From the NCBI RefSeq assembly GCF_009821115.1, contig NZ_VYTY01000001.1:558001-622000 (forward strand): a DNA stretch of 64,000 bases, given 5' to 3'. Position numbers and translations under genes: made by a program. This document shows positions 17,470 through 26,073 of the stretch, in pieces. A model generated the notes under the pieces. The model saw only the letters and a list, made by a program, of their open reading frames with translations. It was not told the origin of the DNA and did no database searches. The stretch comes from Nitrincola alkalisediminis. GTDB taxonomy: Bacteria; Pseudomonadota; Gammaproteobacteria; Pseudomonadales; Balneatricaceae. Within the stretch, counting starts at the first letter, position 1; each line of letters starts with the position of its first letter.

Positions 17470-18906
17470 TCACGCAGTCTGAACTTCAGCTTCAGGATCT
17501 GCCGCTTTTACGGAGCTGCCACTGCGCACAGTCTGCCATACGTTGTATGCCATCACGAGCATACCTGTCAGGAAGAGTGCTCCACCTAAAACGCGAACGA
17601 AGTAACCGTGATGGCTGGCTTCCATTGCTTCAACGAAGCTGTAAGTCAGGGTTCCATCTTGGTTGACAGCGCGCCACATCAAGCCTTGTAAAATACCGTT
17701 AACCCACATCGAAACGATGTAAAGAACCGTACCTACGGTAGCAAGCCAGAAATGGACATTAATCAAGTTAGTGCTGTACACCTGCGCTTTGCCAAACAGT
17801 TTTGGCAGCATGTGATAAACGGCACCAATCGAGATCATGGCAACCCAGCCTAGCGCACCTGAGTGAACGTGGCCTACTGTCCAGTCTGTGTTATGCGACA
17901 GGGCGTTAACAGTCTTGATTGACATCATTGGGCCTTCAAAGGTTGACATGCCGTAGAACGACAGAGAAACAACCAAAAAGCGCAAGATTGGGTCGGTACG
18001 AAGCTTATGCCACGCGCCAGACAGCGTCATCATACCGTTGATCATACCGCCCCAAGAGGGAGCCAGTAGGATTAACGACATCACCATGCCGACAGACTGT
18101 GTCCAGTCAGGCAGAGCAGAGTAATGTAAGTGATGTCCGCCCGCCCACATGTAAGTCGCAATCAATGCCCAGAAGTGAACAATTGAAAGACGGTAGGAGT
18201 AAACTGGACGGTTCGCTTGCTTAGGAACGAAGTAGTACATCATACCCAGGAAGCCAGCGGTCAAGAAGAAGCCTACAGCGTTGTGTCCATACCACCACTG
18301 AACCATCGCATCGATGGTGCCAGAGTAGGCAGAATAGGATTTCCACATGGAGACAGGCATTGCCGCGCTGTTAACAACGTGCAGTACCGCAATAACCAAG
18401 ATGAAAGCCATATAGAACCAGTTTGCAACATAGATGTGTGCAGTCTTACGCTTGAATACCGTACCTATGAAAACAATGGCATACACAACCCAGACCAAAG
18501 TGATCAGGATATCGATAGGCCACTCAAGTTCGGCATACTCTTTTGCAGACGTGATTCCAAGCGGCAATGTGATTGCGGCCAGCACGATCACTGCCTGCCA
18601 TCCCCAGAAGGTAAACGCAGCTAATCCATCAGAGATCAGACGTGTTTGACAGGTACGTTGCACAACATAGTAAGACGTCGCGAAAAGAGCACATCCACCA
18701 AATGCAAAAATAACCGCATTGGTGTGTAACGGACGTAAACGTCCATAGGTCAAGTAAGGTATATCAAAGTTAAGCGCCGGCCAGACGAGTTGGGCTGCTA
18801 TAAGTACGCCTACGGCCATACCTACAATACCCCAGACGACTGTCATGATGGCGAATTGACGTATTACTTTATAGTTGTACGTCGGGTGATCAGTTGCAAT
18901 GCTCAT
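17470..18906 (-). CDS. ccoN: cbb3-type cytochrome c oxidase subunit I
   Basis: Catalytic subunit with twelve predicted membrane helices, 478 residues, holding the haem b and haem b3-CuB centres of the high-affinity oxidase. Diagnostic stretches are [14 protein letters not shown] (haem b His), [23 protein letters not shown] (CuB His and cross-linked Tyr region), [13 protein letters not shown] and [21 protein letters not shown]. It is the first gene of ccoNOQP. A near-consensus Fnr box lies some 300 bases upstream (19214-19227). Confidence 0.97.
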   Translation of the reverse strand: MSIATDHPTYNYKVIRQFAIMTVVWGIVGMAVGVLIAAQLVWPALNFDIPYLTYGRLRPLHTNAVIFAFGGCALFATSYYVVQRTCQTRLISDGLAAFTFWGWQAVIVLAAITLPLGITSAKEYAELEWPIDILITLVWVVYAIVFIGTVFKRKTAHIYVANWFYMAFILVIAVLHVVNSAAMPVSMWKSYSAYSGTIDAMVQWWYGHNAVGFFLTAGFLGMMYYFVPKQANRPVYSYRLSIVHFWALIATYMWAGGHHLHYSALPDWTQSVGMVMSLILLAPSWGGMINGMMTLSGAWHKLRTDPILRFLVVSLSFYGMSTFEGPMMSIKTVNALSHNTDWTVGHVHSGALGWVAMISIGAVYHMLPKLFGKAQVYSTNLINVHFWLATVGTVLYIVSMWVNGILQGLMWRAVNQDGTLTYSFVEAMEASHHGYFVRVLGGALFLTGMLVMAYNVWQTVRSGSSVKAADPEAEVQTA

Positions 18907-19344
18907 ATCAGGCTCTCATCAACAAGCTGTTAGTAGTAAGAAGAGTTCCACCGCGGATTATCAGGGAATTACCCCATCATTTCAACGTAATGCTCAAGCA
19001 CGCTGTGACATGATGTCGCAGTGAAAAGAAGAAAACACCTAAAGTGTTTTGGGTTGGAAGTTTGTAATTTTTTTATGTATCTTTTTGAATATTAAAGATT
19101 ATTTTTATTCTGTTGTGGCTCGTTAAGAGTACGTCCTACGGCAGAAAGTGTACTTTTATAGGTCGTTACTGCAACTTTGGACTAAGACTAATGACAGAAT
19201 ATTTTCATTTTAATTGATGTAAGTCAATTCACGAGGTGTCCATTCAGCCGGGGAACTCGGTAAAAAGTAATCGATTGTCGAAAATCCTGTTAAGATAGTG
19301 GCTAATTGCATTCTGATTCATTTGATATCTATAGGTTTTACTCC
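18907..19344. other. Divergent intergenic region ccoN/rlmM
   Basis: About 440 bases without a recognisable gene. It contains a short AT-rich hairpin (19032-19050, AAAACAC arms), the Fnr box at 19214-19227 and, near 19274-19300, a TTGTCG/GATAGT pair that could drive rlmM. A TTG at 19306 opens the rlmM frame early but is less likely than the ATG at 19345. I see no small-RNA gene that I can defend. Confidence 0.5.
19214..19227 (-). promoter_or_regulatory. Fnr box upstream of ccoN
   Basis: TTGAT-GTAA-GTCAA (plus strand) matches the Fnr consensus at nine of ten fixed positions. It is the only such site between ccoN and rlmM. If it drives ccoN from the -41.5 position, the leader would be about 270 bases. 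The -10 there (ATTAGT-like) is weak, so the exact promoter is uncertain. Confidence 0.5.
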
Positions 19345-20415
19345 ATGTTACCGTTAAAACTTCTCTTACTTTACTGCCGAGCTGGATTTGAGGCCGAATG
19401 TGCAGCTGAAATATCCAATCGTGCCACGGAAGTTGGAACAGCGGGTTATCCTGTGTTCACGAAAGATCAAGGATACGTCGAGTATCATCTTTTTGGTGAT
19501 GCATTGGAGTTGATGTCTCAGATAAAGTTCCGCTCGTTAATCTATATTCGTCAGTGGGTGGCGTGCTTGCCTGTTTGTTCGGAGCTGCCAACTCAGGATC
19601 GGATCACACCTCTTTCTGAGCTCGTTCAACAATTGCCGCAGACGGCAGAGTTGGTGGCCGAAACTCCAGACACAACGGAGGGGCGCGAACTGCAAGGGTT
19701 TGTCACTAAGTTTGCGTCTGCTTTTTCGCAAAGTTTGCGTAAAAATGGATTGATGCTGTCACGTAAGCAGGCTTCTTTATGGCGTTTGCATCTATTTGCT
19801 TTATCTGGACGCGAAATGTTCCTCGGCGTCAGTCCTGTAAAAAACAGTTCCTCTCACCCAATGGGCATTCAGCGCCTTAAGTTTCCAAGTCATGCACCCA
19901 GTCGTTCAACGTTGAAGCTTGAAGAGGCCTGGCACTGGTTTATACCTAAGTCAGCGTTTGATGAGGCACTCGGTGGTGGGTTGACGGCTGTGGATTTGGG
20001 CGCTGCACCGGGTGGTTGGACGTGGCAGTTGGTTCAAAAGGGCATGTTTGTCACCGCGGTTGATAACGGCCCCATGAGTGAAACGCTGATGGAAACTGGC
20101 CAGGTGACGCATTTACGTGAGGATGCCTTTAGGTTTGAACCTGCTCGGCCTGTTCATTGGATGGTTTGTGATGTGGTTGAAAAACCCATCCAAGTTACAG
20201 AGTTAATGTTGGATTGGGCAATCAATGGGTGGGCTGAACAAATGGTCTTTAACTTGAAGTTGCCGATGAAACAGCGCTATAAAGAAACCCTTCAGTGCTT
20301 AGACCGATTGAAAGATGGATTGAATGAACATTCAATTAACTTTAAGCTTTCCGCTAGGCATCTTTATCATGATCGTGAAGAAATTACCTGTTATTTAGAT
20401 TTGCGTAAGGACTGA
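19345..20415 (+). CDS. rlmM: 23S rRNA 2'-O-ribose C2498 methyltransferase
   Basis: SAM-dependent methyltransferase that methylates C2498 of 23S rRNA, 356 residues from the chosen start. The N-terminal THUMP-like part (LLLYCRAGFEAECAAEI) precedes a Rossmann methyltransferase domain with motif I VDLGAAPGGWTWQL, MVCDVVEKP and FNLKLPMKQRY, matching the RlmM K-D-K-E arrangement. I preferred the ATG at 19345 over the upstream TTG at 19306 because MLPLKLLLLYCR matches the family start. Confidence 0.93.
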   Translation: MLPLKLLLLYCRAGFEAECAAEISNRATEVGTAGYPVFTKDQGYVEYHLFGDALELMSQIKFRSLIYIRQWVACLPVCSELPTQDRITPLSELVQQLPQTAELVAETPDTTEGRELQGFVTKFASAFSQSLRKNGLMLSRKQASLWRLHLFALSGREMFLGVSPVKNSSSHPMGIQRLKFPSHAPSRSTLKLEEAWHWFIPKSAFDEALGGGLTAVDLGAAPGGWTWQLVQKGMFVTAVDNGPMSETLMETGQVTHLREDAFRFEPARPVHWMVCDVVEKPIQVTELMLDWAINGWAEQMVFNLKLPMKQRYKETLQCLDRLKDGLNEHSINFKLSARHLYHDREEITCYLDLRKD

Positions 20416-20549
20416 TGGGTCTTTTTTGATTAAGATTTTCTGTTTTAAGGCATCATTAAGGCATTAAAGTTAAAAAAAGATCCGAGTATTGGTTTATATG
20501 GCTTAGGATATTTGAGAGAATATGCGACGTAATCCCAACGAGATAGGTT

Positions 20550-20792
20550 ATGGAAACGATTACTGTTGATCAGTTTTTAGATGCAACGGGTCTACTCTGT
20601 CCTGAACCTGTGATGATGCTTCATGCACAGGTCAGAAAAATGCAGGTAGGTGATGTGCTGCATGTTAAGGCGACAGATCCGTCGACAGAACGGGATATTC
20701 CCAAGTTTTGTACATTTTTGGGACACGAATTAATCAGTCAGAGTCATCAGGGTCAAGTGTATGAATACTATATCCGAAAAGGTTCTGTCTGA
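20550..20792 (+). CDS. tusA: Sulfurtransferase TusA
   Basis: Small sulfur carrier, 80 residues, used for 2-thiouridine formation in tRNA and in sulfur transfer. The active cysteine C17 lies in [12 protein letters not shown], and [14 protein letters not shown] is the second family signature. The last 32 bases overlap the start of the following ProQ/FinO-domain gene in another frame. Confidence 0.95.
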   Translation: METITVDQFLDATGLLCPEPVMMLHAQVRKMQVGDVLHVKATDPSTERDIPKFCTFLGHELISQSHQGQVYEYYIRKGSV

Positions 20793-21369
20793 AATTGAAC
20801 AAATGCAATTGAAAATGGATGTTTTGCTCAGCGAATGCGAGCAGCGTCTGAATAGTCTTGAGCAGAGCTTGTCTCAGCAGGAATCAACAGTCGAGAGAAA
20901 AATAGTGAGTGATACAGCGTTAATTGAAACCAATAATGGTCAGCGTAAGCCAGTTTCAAAAAATCGTGCGGCGAACTTGGCAGCGTTGCAAGCCTTAATG
21001 GAGCAGTACCCTGCAGTTTTCTCTCGTGAGTCAGTAAAGCCTCTGAAAATTGGCATTCAAGAAGACTTGGTTGCTGACGACAAGGTATCTAAGAGTAAAA
21101 TTAAGCGTGCGCTTGCATCCTACGTGCGTTCTCCCCAGTATTTGAAAAGCTTGCAAGAAGGGGTCGATCGTATCGGAATCGATGCCTCGCCTGTCGGAAA
21201 AGTGACAGCAGAAGAAGCAGAGCATGCGAAAGGGAAGCTCAAAGAGTTTCATCAAATGCGTAAGCAGCGTAAAGCTGAGCAAGAGAAAGAAGCGCGTCGT
21301 AAGGAAAAAGAAGAGCGCTTAAGTTCAAAGCTCGATCAATTGCTTACGCTGAATCGTCAAGCACGATAG
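20761..21369 (+). CDS. ProQ/FinO-domain RNA-binding protein
   Basis: 202-residue protein with an N-terminal coiled-coil (about 5-45, [18 protein letters not shown]) and a ProQ/FinO domain at about 60-150 ([25 protein letters not shown]...[15 protein letters not shown]). A highly basic Lys/Arg/Glu tail follows. FinO-domain proteins bind structured RNAs and act as sRNA chaperones. The start inside tusA implies translational coupling. Its order differs from E. coli ProQ, where the FinO domain is N-terminal. The last 26 bases overlap the convergent DUF3080 gene. Confidence 0.85.
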   Translation: MNTISEKVLSEIEQMQLKMDVLLSECEQRLNSLEQSLSQQESTVERKIVSDTALIETNNGQRKPVSKNRAANLAALQALMEQYPAVFSRESVKPLKIGIQEDLVADDKVSKSKIKRALASYVRSPQYLKSLQEGVDRIGIDASPVGKVTAEEAEHAKGKLKEFHQMRKQRKAEQEKEARRKEKEERLSSKLDQLLTLNRQAR

Positions 21370-22432
21370 GTGCACTGGGAAGCATCCCGCACTGATTCAG
21401 TAATTGTTGCCAGGCTAGAGTGTGTCGATCTCTGGCTTGGACATAGGCTTGCCATACTCCATGAGAATGTGTCTTACTCAATACCTTCTGTTGATACTCT
21501 TGCATGGCATCAGGAAGGGGGAGGTTCTTAAGAATACGTTCATGGCCGCTTAGCCAGCGTTCACCGAATTGGTGTACTTGACTTAAGTAGGGCTGGAGTT
21601 CTCCCGCATAAAAATTAAGAAAGACATTTCTGATAATGGCGGATTGATTGTTCGGTTGTTGGTTAAAACAAACCGCTCTGCGGTTTAAGCGCGCTTCAAT
21701 CCCATCAGCAACTTGGTTTAGTGTGTAGGTGAGCCAATCTAGGCTTTTTAGCCACTCGCCGCCCGATGCATTCCTATATAAGATCTCGTAATAGGTCTCT
21801 ATATCCTTAGCTATTTTCGGTTCTGGCCATTCGCTCAATTGAGTCAGCTCACTTATCTGAATGAAAGCATTTAAAGCGATTTCAATGTCGCTAATACGGC
21901 CTTGGCTTTCAAGTGGGAGCGCGGTTTTGGCTAGGGAAAACTGTTGTTCCATTTCTGAGCTGGTATAAATACTGTTCCAGATCAGCTTAGGTAACTCTCG
22001 TTCTTTGTGAGCAATGATCTCATTGACTCTGTTGATGAAAATCGACGAGTTGTCGTGTTGATCCTCCATCAGCTGCCTTCTGCAGTCATAAAGTGCGGGT
22101 AAGAAGCGCAGTTCGTAGCGTAACTGCTGGGAGGGTTGCATGACGCGGCCTAGGTTACTGTTACGTTCGGATATGAGTGGTAGCAAGTCGCACTGTCTGA
22201 ACTCCAATACATCCAGTAAGCCTTCACGTATTGGCACAATTTCAAGCAGCCGCTCTCTGCGCAAGGGGAAAGCGGGCAGTCTTGCCGACGTGTTGGGCTT
22301 GAACTCGATAGGCTGATCGAGCGCGTTGCTGACGCGTGAGACGTAGTTCTCCAGCATTTTTTCAGCGCTAGGTTCTGCGCACCCTACAAGACACAGACAA
22401 AGAGTAAGTAGGCTAGCGGCTCTGATAGTCAT
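21344..22432 (-). CDS. DUF3080-family lipoprotein
   Basis: 362-residue putative lipoprotein. The signal peptide MTIRAASLLTLCLCLVGC ends in a lipobox (LVGC, Cys18). The mature part is alpha-helical with RLPAFPLRRERLLEIVPIREGLLDVLEFRQCDLLPLISERNS, a stretch I associate with the DUF3080 family of gammaproteobacteria. Function unknown; probably periplasmic. Overlaps the end of the MATE gene by 20 bases and that of the ProQ-like gene tail to tail, so the locus is compact. Confidence 0.75.
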   Translation of the reverse strand: MTIRAASLLTLCLCLVGCAEPSAEKMLENYVSRVSNALDQPIEFKPNTSARLPAFPLRRERLLEIVPIREGLLDVLEFRQCDLLPLISERNSNLGRVMQPSQQLRYELRFLPALYDCRRQLMEDQHDNSSIFINRVNEIIAHKERELPKLIWNSIYTSSEMEQQFSLAKTALPLESQGRISDIEIALNAFIQISELTQLSEWPEPKIAKDIETYYEILYRNASGGEWLKSLDWLTYTLNQVADGIEARLNRRAVCFNQQPNNQSAIIRNVFLNFYAGELQPYLSQVHQFGERWLSGHERILKNLPLPDAMQEYQQKVLSKTHSHGVWQAYVQARDRHTLAWQQLLNQCGMLPSAPIVLDDSA

Positions 22433-23780
22433 GTTTGGACACTCGGTGTAATCGACTCAACAACATTACGGCGCCAAAGCTGAGTCCGATCAATAATCCA
22501 TACCAGAACCCAGCAGCACCTTGGGCAGGCAAGATAATGTCGGTTAATCCTAAAATGTACCCGGATGGAAGTCCTATAATCCAGAAAGAGATAAAGACCA
22601 ATAGTAAAGGGACGGCAGTGTCTTTATATCCACGAAGTGCGCCGGCTGCACAGACTTGAATGGCATCTGAAAATTGAAAAAGGGCGGCTATGAGTAGTAG
22701 TTGTGTGGCCAGTGACACGATATTTGTTTCTGATGTGTATAGACCCACAATTGAGCGCACAAATAGAAAGACAAAGAGGCAGGTAAAAAATGCGATAAGC
22801 AGTGTTAAGTAAATGCCGGTAAAGGCGGCTTTGCGAGCCTCCAGTATTTGCTTGGCACCCGCAAGCTGTCCGACCCGAATCGTAAGAGCCATTGCGATGC
22901 TTAATGGAATCATAAAAATCAGCCCCGTAAAACTGATTGTGATTTGGTTCGCCGCAATTACTGTTTCGCCGTAAGGGGCAATGAGCAAAGCGATGACACT
23001 AAACATGCTGGATTCAATGAGTAATGCAAAGCCTATAGGTGTACCAAGTTTTAAAAAAGCGATGAGTTGAGAGGGGATAGGCACTTGCCATTTGAAGCTT
23101 AAATGTGCAAAAAATTTGCTTTTGTTAAGGTAAAGAGTGCCTGCAAATAGCATGATCCACATTACTATGGCGCTAGCAATGCCGCATCCCACACCGCCTA
23201 AAGCGGGTAATCCTAGCTTTCCAAAAATGAAAATGTAATTCAGTGGTATGTTGCATAGAAGGCCAAGCAAGGCGATTTTCATAACAGCTTTTGTTCTTCC
23301 ATGTCCCTCACTAAAACCACGAATGACCTGTAAGAGCAGCAAGGCAGGAAATCCCCACGAAATCGCCGCTAAATAGCCCTCAGTCTTGGCTTGTAGGCTG
23401 GGTTCAAGAGAGAGTCTTGACAGTATAATTGAGGTGTTTTGCAATAAGAAAACTGAAATCGCCCCCAAAAATAGGGCTACCCAGAGGCCTTGGTAAAATG
23501 TTGAGCGGACTTTGTGTGTGTCTTGGGCCCCAACATGGTGTGCCACAATAGGGGTGGTTGCCATGAGAATTCCGGCCAGCGCCAAAAAGATGGGAAGCCA
23601 TAAGCTGCTTCCGAGTGCAATTGCCGCGAGGTCTTCGCTGCCCGCGCGTGCAGACATGAGGGTGTCGACAAAGCCCATGGTGTTCTGGGCAAGTTGAGCG
23701 ATCATGATTGGCCAAGCCAGCATTAAAAGGCTTTTGCTTTCATGTAATATAGACGCAGTTTGAGTGGGGCTGGATCGCAT
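22413..23780 (-). CDS. MATE family efflux transporter (NorM-like)
   Basis: Twelve-helix inner-membrane multidrug/sodium antiporter, 455 residues. The two homologous halves are visible: PIMIAQLAQNTMGFVDTLMSARAGSEDLAAIALGSSLW opens the first and PIGFALLIESSMFSVIALL the second. IRVGQLAGAKQ is the usual second-half motif. Closest to NorM-type MATE proteins. It precedes the DUF3080 gene on the same strand with overlapping ends, so both are likely cotranscribed. Substrate unknown. Confidence 0.88.
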   Translation of the reverse strand: MRSSPTQTASILHESKSLLMLAWPIMIAQLAQNTMGFVDTLMSARAGSEDLAAIALGSSLWLPIFLALAGILMATTPIVAHHVGAQDTHKVRSTFYQGLWVALFLGAISVFLLQNTSIILSRLSLEPSLQAKTEGYLAAISWGFPALLLLQVIRGFSEGHGRTKAVMKIALLGLLCNIPLNYIFIFGKLGLPALGGVGCGIASAIVMWIMLFAGTLYLNKSKFFAHLSFKWQVPIPSQLIAFLKLGTPIGFALLIESSMFSVIALLIAPYGETVIAANQITISFTGLIFMIPLSIAMALTIRVGQLAGAKQILEARKAAFTGIYLTLLIAFFTCLFVFLFVRSIVGLYTSETNIVSLATQLLLIAALFQFSDAIQVCAAGALRGYKDTAVPLLLVFISFWIIGLPSGYILGLTDIILPAQGAAGFWYGLLIGLSFGAVMLLSRLHRVSKHDYQSR

Positions 23781-23820
23781 GGTCTGAACTTATAATAGGT
23801 AAAGGTAGGGGGAGTGCCAA

Positions 23821-23845
23821 TAAAAAAGGGCACTGTTAGTGCCCT
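23821..23845 (-). terminator. Intrinsic terminator of phaC
   Basis: A perfect 8-bp GC-rich stem (AGGGCACT arms) with a 3-base loop is followed on the minus strand by T6, just beyond the phaC stop. Good rho-independent terminator. Confidence 0.85.
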
Positions 23846-23872
23846 ATAGTATGCCATAACGTAAACCGGATA

Positions 23873-25609
23873 TCAGTCGAGTCGTGCTTTGACGTAGCTG
23901 CCAGGTGCCGCCTCAATCACGGTATGATCGGCGTTACCGTACTCTTTCGGAGCGTCAATTTTCTTACCTGCGCGGCGTTTGACCCATTCCGCCCAATTGG
24001 ACCACCAAGATCCTTCTTGTTTTTCAGCTGTTTCGAGCCAATGATCAGGTCCTTTTCCGAGTTCGCCTTTAATCCAGTAATGTCTGCGATTTTTGGATGC
24101 TGGGTTAATAACACCTGCAACGTGGCCGCTCGCGCCGAGTACGAACTCCATTTGACCTTTAAACAGCTCAGTGGCGGCAAAGGTGCTCTTCCATGGTGCG
24201 ATGTGGTCTTCAATGGTGGATAAGAAGTAGCAGGGTACTTTGATTTTACTTAAATCAATGGGTTCGCCACAAATTGAGACACCATTAGGCTCAACTAACT
24301 TGTTCTCTAGGTACATTTTCGTTATGTAGAAAGTGTACATGCGAGCAGGTAAGTTCGTTGGGTCGCTGTTCCAGTAAAGGATGTCGAAAGGTGCAGGCGT
24401 TTGGCCTTTGAGGTAGTTGTTAACAACATAGGACCAAATCAAGTCGTTTGAGCGAAGCATATTAAATGACGTCGCCAACTCACGACCGTGCAAAATGCCT
24501 TCTTTATTGACCTTTTCTTTCAACTGTTTGACTTGGTAGTCATCAATGAAGACCTTAAGATCGCCCGGATCGCGGAAATCTGTCAGGGTTGTTAAGAAGG
24601 TTGCCGACAACACGCTGTTATCTTTGCGGTTAGCCATAACGGCCAGCGCTGTTGCCAGTAAGGTTCCGCCAACACACCAAGCAACCGCATTCACTTTTTC
24701 AGACTGGCTGATTTCTTTGGTGACTTCGATTGATTTTAGTACACCGCGCTCGACGTAGTCGTCCCAGCTGAGAGTTCTCATTTCTTTGCTTGGGTTGACC
24801 CAAGCGACTAAGAAAACGTTATGTCCTTGTTCGACACAGTATTTGACATAGGAGTTGTGCGGTTGTAGGTCGAGAATATAAAACTTGTTGATGCTCGGCG
24901 GTACAATCAAAAGAGGTTTTTCAAAAACCTGTTCACCTTCCGGTTTGTATTGAATCAACTGGAAGATATCGTTTTGAAAAACCACAGCGCCTTCAGTGGT
25001 GGCGATGTTTTTGCCGAGTTCAAAGGCAGACTCATCTGTCATGGTGATATGACCTTTGTCGATATCACCCAGCAGATTTTTCAAACCATCTACTAAGCTT
25101 TGACCATTGGTTTCAATGGCTTGGTTGATCACTTCAGGATTGGTGAAGGCAAAGTTCGTCGGAGACATGGCATCCAAATACTGTTGAGTATAAAACTCTA
25201 GTTTTTGTTGCTCTGCGTCAGATAGCTTTGCATTTGCTGCCATTTCAGTCAGCATTTTTGAAGACAGCAAATAGGATTGTTTGATGTAGTCAAACACTGG
25301 GTTTTTAGACCATTCGTCACTCTGAAAGCGGCGGTCGCCCGGCGCTGGTGCTGCAACTGTCTCAGTTGTGCCAGTAAACAGGTTGCGCCAAAGATTAAGC
25401 TGTGCTTGCTGATAATCTGCGATGGCTTTAATCCATACTGTTGGGTCTTTCAATGAGCGGGTAGCGAGATCGGTCCACGTCTGGGTGAAGTTGCGGAAAA
25501 TATCATCCCCCCCCGTTGCCGAATACATCTCTAGTATTTTGCTGGTTTCTTGGCTTACATACTCGATAAACTCTTGAGGATCAGAAACTTTACTGTTCTT
25601 TTGTTCCAT
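23873..25609 (-). CDS. phaC: Class I poly(3-hydroxyalkanoate) synthase
   Basis: Polymerises 3-hydroxyacyl-CoA into PHA granules, 578 residues, typical of class I. The N-terminal domain contains DRRFQSDEWSKNPVFDYIKQSYLLSS. The alpha/beta-hydrolase core carries the catalytic triad Cys312 (AWCVGG), Asp468 (STIEDHIAPW) and His496 (GASGHVAG). The lipase-like box reads A-x-C-x-G-G where most relatives have G-x-C-x-G-G. No phaA, phaB or phasin gene lies nearby. A 17-bp palindrome upstream may be an operator and an intrinsic terminator follows. Confidence 0.95.
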   Translation of the reverse strand: MEQKNSKVSDPQEFIEYVSQETSKILEMYSATGGDDIFRNFTQTWTDLATRSLKDPTVWIKAIADYQQAQLNLWRNLFTGTTETVAAPAPGDRRFQSDEWSKNPVFDYIKQSYLLSSKMLTEMAANAKLSDAEQQKLEFYTQQYLDAMSPTNFAFTNPEVINQAIETNGQSLVDGLKNLLGDIDKGHITMTDESAFELGKNIATTEGAVVFQNDIFQLIQYKPEGEQVFEKPLLIVPPSINKFYILDLQPHNSYVKYCVEQGHNVFLVAWVNPSKEMRTLSWDDYVERGVLKSIEVTKEISQSEKVNAVAWCVGGTLLATALAVMANRKDNSVLSATFLTTLTDFRDPGDLKVFIDDYQVKQLKEKVNKEGILHGRELATSFNMLRSNDLIWSYVVNNYLKGQTPAPFDILYWNSDPTNLPARMYTFYITKMYLENKLVEPNGVSICGEPIDLSKIKVPCYFLSTIEDHIAPWKSTFAATELFKGQMEFVLGASGHVAGVINPASKNRRHYWIKGELGKGPDHWLETAEKQEGSWWSNWAEWVKRRAGKKIDAPKEYGNADHTVIEAAPGSYVKARLD

Positions 25610-25639
25610 AATATACGCCTATCTGTCCGGAGGGTTGTC

Positions 25640-25656
25640 TGATCACGCTGTGATCA
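25640..25656. promoter_or_regulatory. Palindromic candidate operator upstream of phaC
   Basis: A perfect inverted repeat of 7-bp arms around 3 bases (TGATCAC-GCT-GTGATCA) starts 31 bases before the phaC start codon. Position and symmetry fit a repressor site in the promoter or leader. The cognate regulator is not recognisable. Confidence 0.4.
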
Positions 25657-25780
25657 CCATACACCTTATAGCATGCGATGTTTGAATGACATTATCATTA
25701 AGGTGAAAGTGCGTAAACCCCGAGAGTCGTGTTAATGTTATTAATCTGCAGCAATTATACAAATGGGCTGGAATCGATAG

Positions 25781-26032
25781 ATGTTAAAACTTGAGTTAAT
25801 GAGTACGGAAGGGTGTCATCTGTGTGATGAGGCTGAAGCCGTTTTACAGCTGTCGGTGCTGGCTGACCAGGTTGAGGTCGACTGGGTGGATATTGCGTAT
25901 GACGATGCGCTCATGGATCAATTTGCAACGCGTATTCCCGTGCTCTATTGTCCATCAACAGCGCAAGCGCTGGATTGGCCATTTTCACCAGAAGATGTTC
26001 ACGCCTTTCTAACATCCGTGTTAGAAGGCTAA
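25781..26032 (+). CDS. Glutaredoxin-like thiol-disulfide protein (DUF836 type)
   Basis: 83-residue thioredoxin-fold protein. A CxxC pair in STEGCHLCDEA follows the first strand, and the cis-proline appears in RIPVLYC. Length and the TEGCHLC signature match the glutaredoxin-like DUF836 family. Probable thiol oxidoreductase; partner unknown. It stands alone and converges on the lytic transglycosylase gene. Confidence 0.85.
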   Translation: MLKLELMSTEGCHLCDEAEAVLQLSVLADQVEVDWVDIAYDDALMDQFATRIPVLYCPSTAQALDWPFSPEDVHAFLTSVLEG

Positions 26033-26056
26033 GCTGTGTTTGAAAAACCAGCTTAG
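26029..26056. terminator. Bidirectional hairpin between glutaredoxin-like and slt genes
   Basis: A perfect 8-bp stem (CTAAGCTG / CAGCTTAG) with a 12-base loop carrying A5 and T3 lies between two convergent genes; the left arm includes the glutaredoxin-like stop codon. Moderately convincing. Confidence 0.45.
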
Positions 26057-26073
26057 GTCGGCGCGAAGGTCTT

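Noticed and set aside
18990-19020. CRP site (TGTGAC...GTCGCA)
   Set aside because: The half-sites are separated by five bases, not the six needed between TGTGA and TCACA.
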